A DNA stretch of 64,000 bases from Agelas oroides (GCA_949130485.1 OX422184.1:6986655-7050654); one strand, 5' to 3'. Positions 33,905-62,400 are shown, numbered from the stretch's first letter. Translations and numbers: made by a program. Notes: a model not told the origin generated them from the sequence alone.

Positions 33905-36900
33905 TGAAAGGTAGTTCCTCCACTAACTACCACACTAGGTTGAAGAGTGTGGTGGTTACTAGGTAACACTCCCAATGTGACAGGAAGATGCTAGGATCCA
34001 TACTTAGACATGGTGTGCAGTTTTAGCATGAAAGCTGGTTCCTCCACTAACTACCGCACTAGGTTGAAGAGTGTGGTGGTTAGTAGAAACCACTCCTAAT
34101 GTGACAGGAAGATGCTAGGATCCATACTTAGACATGGTGTGCAGTTTTAGCATGAAAGCTGGTTCCTCCACTAACTACCGCACTAGGTTGATGAGTCCGG
34201 TGGTTATTAGAAACCACTCCTAATGTGACAGGAAGATGCTAGGATCCATACTTAGACATGGTGTGCAGTTTTAGCATGAAAGCTGGTTCCTCCACTAACT
34301 ACCGCACTAGGTTGATGAGTGCGGTGGTTATTAGAAACCACTCCTAATGTGACAGGAAGATGCTAGGATCCATACTTAGACATGGTGTGCAGTTTTAGCA
34401 TGAAAGCTGGTTCCTCCACTAACTACCGCACTAGGTTGATGAGTGCGGTGGTTATTAGAAACCACTCCCAATGTGACAGGAAGATGCTAGGATCAATAAA
34501 GAGACAAAGTGTGCAGTTTTAGCATGAAAGCTGGTTCCTCCACTAACTACCGCACTAGGTTGAAGAGTGTGGTGGTTAGTGAACACAACTCCTAAGGTTA
34601 CTGGAAGATGCTATGATCCATACTTAGACATGGTGTGCAGTTTTAGCATGAAAGCTGGTTCCTCCACTAACTACCGCACTAGGTTGAAGAGTGTGGTGGT
34701 TAGTGAACACAACTCCTAAGGTTACTGGAAGATGCTATGATCCATACTTAGACATGGTGTGCAGTTTTAGCATGAAAGCTGGTTCCTTCACTAACTACCA
34801 CACTAGGTTGAAGAGTGTGGTGGTTAGTGAACACAACTCCTAAGGTTACTGGAAGATGCTATGATCCATACTTAGACATGGTGTGCAGTTTTAGCATGAA
34901 AGCTGGTTCCTCCACTAACTACCGCACTAGGTTGATGAGTGCGGTGGTTATTAGAAACCACTCCCAATGTGACAGGAAGATGCTAGGATCAATAAAGAGA
35001 CAAAGTGTGCAGTTTTAGCATGAAAGCTGGTTCCTCCACTAACTACCACACTAGGTTGTTGAGTGTGGTAGTTATTAGAAACCACTACTAATGTGACAGG
35101 AAGATGCTATGATCCATACTTAGACATGGTGTGCAGTTTTAGCATGAAAGCTGGTTCCTCCACTAACTACCGCACTAGGTTGATGAGTCCGGTGGTTATT
35201 AGAAACCACTCCTAATGTGACAGGAAGATGCTAGGATCCATACTTAGACATGGTGTGCAGTTTTAGCATGAAAGCTGGTTCCTCCACTAACTACCGCACT
35301 AGGTTGATGAGTGCGGTGGTTATTAGAAACCACTCCTAATGTGACAGGAAGATGCTAGGATCCATACTTAGACATGGTGTGCAGTTTTAGCATGAAAGCT
35401 GGTTCCTCCACTAACTACCGCACTAGGTTGAAGAGTGTGGTGGTTAGTGAACACAACTCCTAAGGTTACTGGAAGATGCTATGATCCATACTTAGACATG
35501 GTGTGCAGTTTTAGCATGAAAGCTGGTTCCTTCACTAACTACCACACTAGGTTGAAGAGTGTGGTGGTTAGTGAACACAACTCCTAAGGTTACTGGAAGA
35601 TGCTATGATCCATACTTAGACATGGTGTGCAGTTTTAGCATGAAAGCTGGTTCCTCCACTAACTACCGCACTAGGTTGATGAGTGCGGTGGTTATTAGAA
35701 ACCACTCCCAATGTGACAGGAAGATGCTAGGATCAATAAAGAGACAAAGTGTGCAGTTTTAGCTTGAAAGCTGGTTCCTCCACTAACTACCACACTAGGT
35801 TGTTGAGTGTGGTAGTTATTAGAAACCACTACTAATGTGACAGGAAGATGCTATGATCCATACTTAGACATGGTGTGCAGTTTTAGCATGAAAGCTGGTT
35901 CCTCCACTAACTACCGCACTAGGTTGATGAGTCCGGTGGTTATTAGAAACCACTCCTAATGTGACAGGAAGATGCTAGGATCCATACTTAGACATGGTGT
36001 GCAGTTTTAGCATGAAAGCTGGTTCCTCCACTAACTACCGCACTAGGTTGATGAGTGCGGTGGTTATTAGAAACCACTCCTAATGTGATAGGAAGATGCT
36101 AGGATCCATACTTAGACATGGTGTGCAGTTTTAGCATGAAAACTGGTTCCTCCACTAACTACCGCACTAGGTTGATGAGTGCGGTGGTTATTAGAAACCA
36201 CTCCCAATGTGACAGGAAGATGCTAGGATCAATAAAGAGACAAAGTGTGCAGTTTTAGCATGAAAGCTGGTTCCTCCACTAACTACCGCACTAGGTTGAA
36301 GAGTGTGGTGGTTAGTGAACACAACTCCTAAGGTTACTGGAAGATGCTATGATCCATACTTAGACATGGTGTGCAGTTTTAGCATGAAAGCTGGTTCCTC
36401 CACTAACTACCGCACTAGGTTGAAGAGTGTGGTGGTTAGTGAACACAACTCCTAAGGTTACTGGAAGATGCTATGATCCATACTTAGACATGGTGTGCAG
36501 TTTTAGCATGAAAGCTGGTTCCTTCACTAACTACCACACTAGGTTGAAGAGTGTGGTGGTTAGTGAACACAACTCCTAAGGTTACTGGAAGATGCTATGA
36601 TCCATACTTAGACATGGTGTGCAGTTTTAGCATGAAAGCTGGTTCCTCCACTAACTACCGCACTAGGTTGATGAGTGCGGTGGTTATTAGAAACCACTCC
36701 TAATGTGACAGGAAGATGCTATGATCCATACTTAGACATGGTGTGCAGTTTTAGCATGAAAGCTGGTTCCTCCACTAACTACCGCACTAGGTTGATGAGT
36801 GCGGTGGTTATTAGAAACCACTCCCAATGTGACAGGAAGATGCTAGGATCAATAAAGAGACAAAGTGTGCAGTTTTAGCATGAAAGCTGGTTCCTCCACT

Positions 36901-37070
36901 AACTACCGCACTAGGTTGTTGAGCGTGGTGGTTATTAGAAACCACTACTAATGTGACAGGAAGATGCTATGATCCATACTTAGACACGGTGTGCAGTTTT
37001 AGCATGAAAGCTGGTTCCTCTACTAACTACCGCACTAGGTTGATAAGTAGGATGGTTAGTGAAAGCACTT
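33905..37070. repeat. 124-bp satellite array, ~26 monomers
   Basis: The monomer (AGCATGAAAGCTGGTTCCTC...GGTGTGCAGTTTT) recurs about every 124 bp. Three monomer types differ in the middle (TTAGAAACCACTCCTAATGTG, TTAGTGAACACAACTCC, and an AGGATCAATAAAGAGACAAA variant). Their order repeats every six monomers: 34,815-35,018 and 35,559-35,762 are identical at 744 bp, and a further close copy lies 1116 bp on. Each monomer has an inverted pair ACTAACTACC..AGTG.GGTGGTTAGT around a 9-base loop. The array lies inside the 10-kb element upstream of its integrase. Open frames of 67 codons within it are by-products of the repeat. Confidence 0.92.
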
Positions 37071-37733
37071 CTACATTAGCAGGCATGCATATTTGAGGAT
37101 ATATACGAAACATGGCATCTGTACCTTGTGTAGTCTGTCTCGTGTTGCTCTGAGAGAGGTCCAATAGCAAAACCCTACCTCCTGGTGTCAGCCTGTCTGT
37201 TAGTGTGCATGCAGTGTGTTTCTTCTACAAGATATGATAAAATCATAAAATAAATGAAAACCCACTGCATGACCATATTTATCTCCCTATCTAAAGTATC
37301 AGTATACATGTATTGGTCTAGCATTCTTCCCAAAACTTCCTTTACTTTTATTATACTAGATCTATTATGTATATATTAGTCAGAAATTTGAGTATATACG
37401 GCAGTCATCTCTGTGTATATTCGTGCTGCTGCCTTATGAGCCAACTTAGGTACTGACTTAGGTAGGGACAAGGTATAACAAAATTAATTCTGAGACAGAG
37501 TGCATAGTTCCAGCTCCTCCACTAATGAGTAATGCATCGACTCATTCGTAATGCTAGATAATTTGTGTAAACCACCCCAAAGACAACAGGGGGATAGTAA
37601 GGCACTTATGTGTATATGAATGCATTTTCCATGTATACACACAATTCTGAAAGTCAGAGATGATTTGCAACTCCACAGGATATTGACCTTGGCATCCCAC
37701 TACACTTAACAATACAGCTACTAAATAGAGATT

Positions 37734-37910
37734 TTAGATGTTTCGAGGTGAAATACAGGAAAGTGAAAGGGCCGGAGTCACCGGGAAGGACACTTGGTTT
37801 GTGCAGTCAGTGCTCTGCCACTGAGCTACAACAACCGGACAATCACCATCCGTACAACCCTAGTATGTGTACTCTTCACTTTCCTCTACATTTCACCTCA
37901 AAACATCTGA
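37734..37910. mobile_element. tRNA-like palindromic MITE, copy 1
   Basis: Ends AGATGTTTCGAGGTGAAAT and ATTTCACCTCAAAACATCT are inverted. On the minus strand it carries a tRNA-like A box (GTAGCTCAGTGGCAGAGC). The same family, better preserved, lies at 50,622-50,849. Inserted inside the 10-kb element. Confidence 0.6.
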
Positions 37911-38066
37911 ACACCATGCATCCTTACGTATTCGGAGCTGCGGCGAGTCGAAGCGCAGTAATGATAGCCTTGCACGTGGCTGAGTTTACGCTAACAGAGA
38001 AAATTATCATATGTCGCCCACGCACACATTTCGTATTATACGCACATAACGATAGGGGCTCGTTGC

Positions 38067-38126
38067 CGCCCACGCTCAATTTATATCGCTCCACTAACCG
38101 CCACGTCCACTAACGGACACACTACA
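38067..38126 (-). repeat. Right terminal inverted repeat of the 10-kb element
   Basis: Inverted copy of 28,158-28,217, followed by GAGGC. The TATA-like motif here reads on the minus strand toward the integrase and protease exons about 4 kb away, making this the likelier promoter end. Confidence 0.85.
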
Positions 38127-38131
38127 GAGGC

Positions 38132-38983
38132 TCTACTAGCTACTTGCCAACACATAACTACGGATCATAGCATGTGGTAAAGAACTGAGTGGAACATGCA
38201 ATTTTGTTTTGTTTCTTTTGTTTGCCCAAGTTTGTTTGTTTGTTTGCTGGTTGGTTTTTTTTTTACTAAAATGGAGCAGAACATGAACTAGTTTGGTCCT
38301 CATACCCGGGTCTAGGTACAAGACTGGACATAAATTCATGTCCCCATGCACATCCACCGTCAGAAGATAGTTGATGTTGATTCCACTCCAGGTACATCTC
38401 ATGTCAATGACTAAGCTGCGAGAAGTGACTTAGGCATGCAAGTTCAAGTGTTTAAAGGAGCTACAGTGCCAGCTGTCCTAATCTGACTTGTTCTACAGAT
38501 TTAATGAACTGCAATAGTTGGCTATATGAGAAAGGTGCATGAAATTGTGTTTGAAGCTGTTAGGTCCATATGGAACTTAATCCTCCCTGCATAGTTACTT
38601 CTCCCAATTGAAGGGGGGAAAAACAGCTGATTTTGAGGTTTAGTACTACGTAGCAAAGCTAGAAATATTATTTGATTTAGGTCTAAGGGATCATCCATAT
38701 TTGACTACCTTGTTACCTTGCATTTTGTTTTGATATATATGGCTACAACAACCTCTCAGCAGGAACTGCAGGTGCATATATTGATCACTGGAATATTTTG
38801 TTTCTGGTAGATAGTGTGGAACAGCTAAAAGCATAACAGCAAAACAGCAATCTATATGCAACTACTGCAAAACAACAAAAGAAAAAAACAAACAAAAAAC
38901 CTTAAGTAAACATGCACTGCATGCATGTTTTACAAGAATATTATAGTGTACGCTATGACCTCTTGTAGTTATGATGCACTAAT
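38132..38983. other. Intergenic, between the transposon and the EPS8 3' end
   Basis: AT-rich. Includes a TTTG repeat (about 38,213-38,246) and a T run. It should contain the 3' UTR and poly(A) site of the minus-strand EPS8 gene. No other gene seen. Confidence 0.45.
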
Positions 38984-54067
<15,084 letters not shown>

Positions 54068-54853
54068 GCCTGTGTGAAGGTACAATTCACGTAGCATGGC
54101 ACAACTAAATTGTCTTCACTATAGTAACTGCAGCACAATCATTAGCCTCATTCCAAAGTCCAAAGAGGAGAGAGGAGAAAAGGCCTGAGACGAGGCTACA
54201 CAATCATACACTGCAGAAACGATTATAAGTGTTCACTTGCACAGAGTATTGAATGGTATCTAAAATAGCTAGCAGTGTGAACCTACGTACTTTGACCTCT
54301 TCAATGGCATAACAATTCTGTTGCTATGTAGCCTGGTGTTCAATGTCTTGAGAATGATAGTCTAACATGAAGAGAACAGATATGTATGCGAATTTAGAGT
54401 GATTTATACAGTAACCTAACTGCTTATATCAAACTCTACTAAAGCTCATCTTTGGTATTAAACGCTGATAATTTGTCATCATAGCCCTAAACTTTTTAGC
54501 TAGTTCAAAATGAAAGGTAGTTAGCTACAGCACAATGAACCTAGGTTTCTACTGCCACATCTGCAATGTTGCTATGCCAAGGACAAAAATGTAGTCATGC
54601 GCCAGAAAAATTTCTGGTGCTGTAAACATACCTACTTCACTCAGTACAAGACCAATTGCAAGCTGCTCCACCCTCTTTTTTTTTTTTTTTGCGATAAACA
54701 ACCAGGCCAGATCCACCCACTAGTTTTTACAATGACGTAATGCTTCTTTTTCACGCATGCGCACCTCGTGTGGGAGCGGAAACAAGTATCTCTCGCGAGC
54801 TCGTTCTAGCTGTGAGTCGTGATTGTGCTGCTTGCAGTGAGAAAGGGATCGGA
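54068..54853. promoter_or_regulatory. Divergent promoter region between EPS8 and plastin
   Basis: About 0.8 kb separates the tentative EPS8 start codon (minus) from the plastin start codon (plus). The plastin-proximal 130 bp is GC-richer, with TGACGTAA, GCATGCGCA and TCTCGCGAG, motifs common in TATA-less metazoan promoters. No clear TATA box seen. An upstream EPS8 5' exon may also lie here. Confidence 0.5.
54138..54200. mobile_element. Mini palindrome, GCCTCGTTCCCAGG family
   Basis: ATTAGCCTCATTCCAAAG and GGCCTGAGACGAGGCTA are inverted ends about 60 bp apart, directly upstream of the EPS8 start exon. Confidence 0.5.
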
Positions 54854-57800
54854 ATGGCTAACCATTTCTCTTCTTCTGAGTTGGAAGACATCAGGGCGCA
54901 GTTTGATCAGGTATATGCGTAGTTTGCGATGATGTATCGAGAAGTGATCTTATTTTTGGGTTCTCTGTAGCAAGTACCTAACCGTTTCATTTTGCCATGA
55001 TTTCCCGAGCCTGGACGAGGGGCTATTCATTCCCTATATTCATGGGAGGTGGTGGAGACAAATATTTGAGTGAAAAATAAGATCGTCTGCCCTACATGCA
55101 ACAATCACAACTAAACTAAACAGCAAATGGATAAAAGTTATGTAGGCATGTTTTTAAAGAATGTTAAGTGGAAGAGATAGTCAACTGTCAAGAAACGAGC
55201 TTGTAGATTTTAGATTGTTCTACTCCCCAGTGTAGCAGTGTTCTCTGCAGTGTGCATGAAGTTTTGCCTGAACTGTGCTCAGTTGGTTAGTAGGACAAGC
55301 CTGATCTTCACAGTTGTACTCTATCAATTGCATTCACTGTATCTCACATGTGCCAGTGAATTGATCCCCTATGTTTCATGGTAAGAGCTCAATGAGGAGC
55401 ACTTGGATGCTTTCATAGTGTGTTAAACGGTGCAGAGGTAAAAGGTCAGCTACTCTAGATGACCCTGTATGGGAGTTTCTGCATTTTTATTACCTTGCCA
55501 TATGATCTTATGAGTTTAGTATATCAGATTACCTACATACACTCAGTACATGCACTATAGCATGGTGTGTTATTATGCCTGAAGCCCATTGGGCTCACCA
55601 TGTATGTACCAGCTATTTACCAGCTTATTTCCCTCTCTCGTAGTTTGATGCTGATAGTAATGGCCACATTACAGCAGCAGAGATTGGGTCACTCATGAAG
55701 GCTCTGGGAGAGGATGTGCCTGGGTACAAGATCCGTGACATGATCCGTGAAGTGGATCTTGATGAAAATGGAACTGTCGAGTTCAATGAGTTTTTGGAGG
55801 TGGGTTGTCTGGAGAGACAGTAATTCCATTACTGTATTTATTACAAAGTATGAGTGCTGGTGCTAGTTAATTTCTATATGCCAGAGCTTCATGAAGACTG
55901 AAGCCTCACAGAACAGTTCCTGCCAAGAGGGACTTATGTACATCCCTATACATATACTTCTGTTAGCAGGCTACCACAATTAAGTCTTGTTTTGCCATTT
56001 ATGGAACAGATGTGTGGCAAGAGTTTTCGATATCCTGTATTTGTATGCAGGTGCTTTTATCAGAACCTAATTCTGTTTATTGTTGATCAAGAAAGTGGTA
56101 GTTTCATAGTTTTTGCATTGGCAGGAAGAGGTAATGGGAAGTGGGAAATGGAGTCACTCTACAGAAACCTCTCTTGAACTTTTGTGGCTGACTAGGTTTC
56201 AGTATACAGTATTCATGGTGGCTGAAGTTAGAACTGTGAGGACATTACACCACTTGCACCTGAGATACAATTATAATGTCACTGATCATTGTGATTGGTC
56301 CAGACTTGATCATTGGACATGGAGTCACTTCTTGTGGCTAACAATGTAGCTTACAGTGTGTGTCGTGCTTTCTAATGCAACCATGATATAGTGTGCAGGG
56401 GAGCCTGCTTTGCTTGATACTGCACTCCTGCATTGTCAGCATATACTGACTGTCTTACACTCACAGGAATCCACCACTGTTTGGCCATTGTTACATTATG
56501 AAACTATGGACTTTACAAGAACTCAGTTTCCTCCTTAGCGATCAAACATTGCAATCAAACGTTCAAACATTCATTACAATCAAACGCTATTATCAAGCTC
56601 TCTTTCTGCTCCTATTATACTGCACGAATGACTTAGACAACAACCAGAATGAAGCATAGAGCTTCCCACATTTTTTAAGTGTACAGTTATATATGCCTGC
56701 CTTCTATTGACCATGTCTGACTTGCTCATTGGTTAGCACCAGGTATCACGTGGCTTCACCAAGAGTATAATTTATGATGATCAATAAAACTGGCAATGCA
56801 GTGTGTTGCAGGCTACAGAGGCTCTTCTATGCATTCCTCCACAGGTGTACGTGCCAAGAATGGCTAATGGGTGGTTCATTTCTGGGGGGTGCCAAGTATG
56901 GCTTTGAATTTTGAAAGAGCAATTGTGTTACCGTTGTGCATATGTGGGCATCAACAAGCTATTTTGGTATTGTGTTTGTGTATTACTTTAGGAACTAGGG
57001 CCAGTGAATCAAAACTCATACTGTTGATAGTGTACACAGACCTGCTTAACGCACATATATATTGGCACATCTTGCATGTATACCTTATTCAATGTGCCCT
57101 TACTCGCATACTTTCATGGCACTTGTCCCCCACTACACACACACACACACACACGCACACACACGCACACACACACACACACACACATAGATGTTCAACA
57201 AGGTAAAGAAGGGAAAAGTCACCTTCAAGCTTGCTGACACAGCTGAGAAGGCCAAGAAGCTTGTGACAGTGGGAGGTCTCTCGGAGGCTTCTGCCGAGGG
57301 AACTACACACTCCTTCTCTGAGGAGGAGAAGATTGCATTTGTGGATTGGATCAACTACCAGTTGGAGGATGATCCCGACGTTCAAAAGCATCTACCCATT
57401 TCAGAAGACGGGGATGGGCTGTTCAGAGCTGTTTATGATGGCCTTGTCCTTTGGTGAGTTGGCCCTGATCACGGTCATGTCACCATATATAGCCAGCAAG
57501 CATGTATAGGTATTATGTGGGGGTGGGGAAAAACTACATATCAAGTGTAAGTACACTTTTTCTTCAGAAAAAAAAAACTGTGGAGGGAGCAAAATGTCAG
57601 TTGAAAGAGCTGGTTCACAAAGCTTTTTTGCTTGTGAGAGAATTTGGTGAGGGCTTCAAAAACAATAATCATCAAATACACTGAGTATATGCCTGCAATT
57701 CCTATATTACATGTGCGAGCATCAGAACCGGTACAGGTGTAACACAGTAGAGGAGTACACAAGCAGCTGATATGTTATGGGAGACTAGGCAAGCACCCAC

Positions 57801-59369
57801 AATTCTACCTGCTACCTAGTCTCCCATGATTTTCATCAGGTGGTGTACCTCAATGTTGCATGCTGTTGTGTTCACCCAGGTTTGTAATACACACACACAC
57901 ACGCATGCACACCAACACACACATGCGCACACACGTACGCACACACACGCACACACACATGCGCACACACGCACACACACACAATACATACACACCCTGT
58001 AGCAAGCTGATCAACACCTCGGTACAAAACACAGTGGATGAGAGGGCAATCAACAAGGGAAAGCTCAACACCTTCACCATTCACGAGAACCAAACCCTTG
58101 CCCTCAATTCCGCCTCCTCCATTGGCTGCAACATCATTAACATTGGACCACAGGATATCATGGACGCCAAACCTCACCTCATCCTGGGCCTGTTATGGCA
58201 GGTCATCAAGGTATGTGTGTGTGTTGGGGGGCGGAGGATCATTAAGGGACATTCAAGCTGCTGGTGGTCCTTTAATCACACTGGTACCTGTTGCATGATA
58301 CCATACAAGTTCAAAGGCGCCAGCGTGCCAATATCTTGTATATTGGCACTCTGCGTGGGCGAACCGTGCCACTGTATCTTCTATCAGGATTTGGCATGAT
58401 TGACCATATATGAAACAACTGCCAAGCGGCCAATTTGTATAAGTGGACATTGATACATCTTCAATCGTGCAGCCAGCACCAGCTATTGAGGAGAACGAAA
58501 ACTGTTTGAGGTTAGCAGGGGCAGCTCCAGCGCGAGCCTAGCACCTACTGTAGAGGGCGGCTAGCTTTCTTCCGAGGTACAAGGGCGGCGAAGCTCAGTT
58601 TGCTAGCTACATGATTCAAGTGTACAAGCTGAATAGCTACGTATTTAGCATGCATGGCGACTTACTTTTGCTTTCTCTACGGTGCCTCAGGTAAGGACTC
58701 GGGATGTCACGATCGGTGCATCATCAATTTTGAACTTTGCAGCCCTTTCCTTGACTCTCTTCATGACCCTAGGTGCTATACACTGCCTTCACACCCTCTA
58801 AAAATGCTTCTAACTTTACAACACGCAAGCCAAACGTTTCGATCAACTGCATTTGACGTCACTGTTACCATGGGTTGCTATGGGTTGCTATGGCTTTTCA
58901 TGCAACAAATTAGTTATTACACGGCGGCACGCGCCATATACCAGATATTGGCACTGTATGACGTCAGAGCTCGAGGGACGGCCCTCGAGCTCTGACGTCA
59001 TACAGTGCCAATATCTGGTATATGGAGCTTGCCGCCTTGTAATAACTAATACATGTAACTGCATAGCTTTGCTATCTGCATGCATGCTGTATTGACCAAT
59101 TTACCAATTTTTGTGGTGGCCAGGTCTTGACCATTTATGGTCAAAATGTTGGACCAGAGCAGGTGCTATTGAATGGCTTCATTTGTACTATGGTTTCTGC
59201 CCTTTATGGCCATTGTGTATATAGGATAGTGAGTTTCCTATTTATGAGTGTTTGGAACTATGCCTAATTAGCAATTAATAAAGTGTATACTCAGCCAGCT
59301 TTTGCTGGTAAAATAACATATGGCTACATTTGAGGTAAGCTGGACCTATAGTAAAACTGGACCTATGGT

Positions 59370-59464
<95 letters not shown>

Positions 59465-62400
59465 GCGTGTGTGTCTGTGTCTGTCTGTCTGTCTGTCTGT
59501 GACTGTGTGCCCAAGTGGTTAAAGCACTTGACTGTCAATCGAAAGATCACAGGTTCAAGTCCCACCCAGGCCCAAGTAAGATGGGGACTTGGGGACCTGG
59601 CTTAGGCTGGGGAAGAACAAGACCACTGGCTGTTCCTAATTCCACTGAGGTACAGGTGGGACTTCCAGTGCCCACACCACAGTGGAGGGCGTGGTCATTA
59701 CTCCTGCGCTTAGTCCACCTTCAGGAGTTTGTCTAACGCTAGGCCCAGAGTTCCCTGAAGTAGCGCACAGGGGTCCCAGCCCTCATTGGTCTGGGGGGTG
59801 CATATCCCATTAGGGAGCTTATTACTTCTTTTGTCCTTTGTCCCTTTGTTGCGTGCATGCGTGTGTGTGTCAGGGTACCATGTATAATTATACGCATTTT
59901 TACACATTCCCATACAGGGTGCGTATTTGATCCTTCTAGAATAAGATTACAATTACATTCCATTTGTGCGCTTCTCTCTGTCCCCTAATTAATACTTATG
60001 CTGCAATGTGTGACCATCTGTGCAGCCTCTCACACTGAAATTCAACGCTTTGTTTATTCCCATTTTCAAAAAAGCACCTTTACATAAGGCCTTGTTCTGC
60101 TCATTTGACACCCATACATACAAACACAACACTTGTACAAACTCCTGCTTTGACATGTACTCAAGGACACTGTGTTCAGCCAGCTGTTGTTCAACTCACT
60201 GCTTTAGCTAGCCTCGTTCCCAGGCTCTCGTGCGTGGGCGGAGAAAAAAGGGCCTGGTACACACTGTTTGCACATGCAGGAGTTGTCCACGGTGTCGTTC
60301 AACTCACTGCTTTAGCATGTGTGTTTTGCCAATTCTTTCATCTATCCTCTGGAGTATCTAGTGAAGTAGTTTTCATAGGGTTATGATAATTGCAGGGGTA
60401 CCCCACTAATTTTCTTGCCATGAATTTTGAACCTGGACTGTGTACCAAGGAAGCTACTAATGCTGAATTTAGGATGTCTGGGTGATTTTGACCCATATTC
60501 ATGAGTGCTTGGTGGGGTCAGCTGGGCTGGTACTGAAATTCATTGCTACCCAACCCGGTGCCCACAAATATGTTAATGATATTCATGTCCAGTGGCTGCC
60601 TGTCAAGCTGCTTCGGCAGTGAGAGAACATGTAACTCACATACTACACCAATGCTAGCGGCAAAATCCACATGCGGCTGCCGGATATACTGTTTTTAGGT
60701 GTACCGTAATGTTTACAATAACGCATTTACGCAAAACATCATACAAGAAACTGCTCTGCCACAAGCTAGATGCCTTAAATGTAGGGACAGAGAAGGTGAT
60801 GGCGTGGGAGAGTTTAACACACCATCCAGTAATGCCTTGTCCATTCTACCTGTCACAGGCTTTCTTACAGGTACTTGCTTATCATAGGCTTTGCTCACAA
60901 CCTCCTCCACTCAATGACTAAGTTTATCTCCCTGTGCGTGGGCGGATCAAAGGTACCGGTAGTCACTGTAAACGTGCTACAGCACCACACACAAAACGGA
61001 GGGTATGTATATCTCTTTGATGTTTGATACATGGACTGCCATAAATATTCACATCATACATGCACAAACAGAAAAGTCACATCCTACTATACACAAGCAG
61101 CAGTATAGCCATAGTATACTCAGCCACTTGCTGAAGAAGCCAGACTGAACCTAGCTATAGTAGCAGTGCACACTATGACACAAAAGCGGGTACCAGTGAG
61201 ACCAATTGCACTCAGCGTAGCCACAGTTAACTAATAACTTCTAGACAAACTGTATACTCAGCCACTTACTTGCTGAAAAAGCCAGACCAAATCTAGCAGC
61301 TAGCTAGCTAGTATCGCATATAGCGCTAGCAACGCTCACTATGACGCAAAGCGGTTACCAATGAGACTCCATAGCAACCGTGCTGCAGTATGACGCAAGC
61401 CACAGTAACCGATGGGAGATAAGCCAGTTACATCACACCCAGTCGGGATGTATCTGGTATACAGTCACTGTCGCTTTGCACCCTTGGGCTCGTGACTGTA
61501 TATCAGATACATCCCTCCTAGGCGTGATATAACTATAACTTGCGCACCAAACATAGGTCATAGGATGACATTGGCATGTGCTAGCATTAAGTTTAGAGAA
61601 GAAACTCATCGATTTACACTGAAATGTTCTAGCGTGTGCTACAGAGTTTATAATTTGAGTTACTATAAATAGACACATTTTCCCGTTCCCCATTTACAGA
61701 GTTATATGCCCTCTCCTCTTTGCAGTCAACAAGCTCTCGATAGAGGGTATAGGGTTAAGCAAAGGCTTTGCACTCAGTTTAGTTGTAGCCTCCAGCTACT
61801 TCTGAACTTTGGCTTCCACATTTTGGTCATCTTGCCTATCGTTAATCTAAATGGTCAGTGGTCATTATAGGTACCCAGTTTAATCACATATCAAACACCT
61901 ATTGGCATGTACGTGATGCACACCGTCATTTCTACATCTCAAACACTCATTTCCTTCCTTCTTCCCTAGATTGGTCTCTTTGCCAAGATCTCTCTCCAGA
62001 ACTGCCCCAATCTGGCTGTTCTGCTAAAGGATGGAGAAACTCTGGAAGACCTCCTTGCCCTCTCCCCAGAGGAAATCCTCCTCCGTTGGTTCAACTACCA
62101 CCTCGAGCAGGCCGGACACCCACGACGAGTTCACAACTTTAGTGGAGATATCATGGACTCTGAGTGCTACACTGTTCTACTCAACCAGATTGCACCCCCT
62201 GAGGCCGGAGTGAACATGTCCCCTATGGATGTATGTTACCATTATCCTTATGCTGCACACATAATATGCAGAGGATATGTTAGAACATTGGGTAACTTGT
62301 TTTCCAGGCAAGATTCTCTGGATAATTCTCTATGCTAGTATGGTTGCTCAGAGCCTATACTGAAAGAAGACTCTTAGTATTTGAACAGCAAAACCATTTC

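Larger units (their letters stand above)
28158..38126 (-). mobile_element. ~10-kb Ginger-like DNA transposon (integrase + Ulp1 protease)
   Basis: The left end (28,158) and right end (38,126) are inverted copies over about 60 bp with one mismatch, beginning TGTAGTGTGTCCGTTAGTGG. The 5-bp sequence GAGGC flanks each end directly (28,153-28,157 and 38,127-38,131), a clean target-site duplication. Inside, on the minus strand, are a Gypsy-type D-35-E integrase with an H2C2 zinc finger (frameshifted) and a spliced Ulp1/SENP protease, plus a 3.2-kb satellite and a small tRNA-like MITE. A TGTNR start and a Gypsy-like integrase without reverse transcriptase fit the Ginger group of cut-and-paste transposons; assignment is inferred. 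A TATA-like GATATAAATT in each TIR could act as a promoter, and the right-hand one points toward the genes. Confidence 0.8.

Noticed and set aside
33905..37070. Possible hammerhead ribozyme in the satellite (TGATGAG ... GAAAC in some monomers)
   Set aside because: The core would need CUGAUGA and a closed stem II; the C is a T here, the intervening bases do not pair as required, and many monomers read TTGAAGAG or lack GAAA.
54290..54310. Upstream EPS8 start exon (ATG at 54,310)
   Set aside because: Its donor leaves a phase that gives a stop in the next exon, so the ATG at 54,067 was preferred, tentatively.
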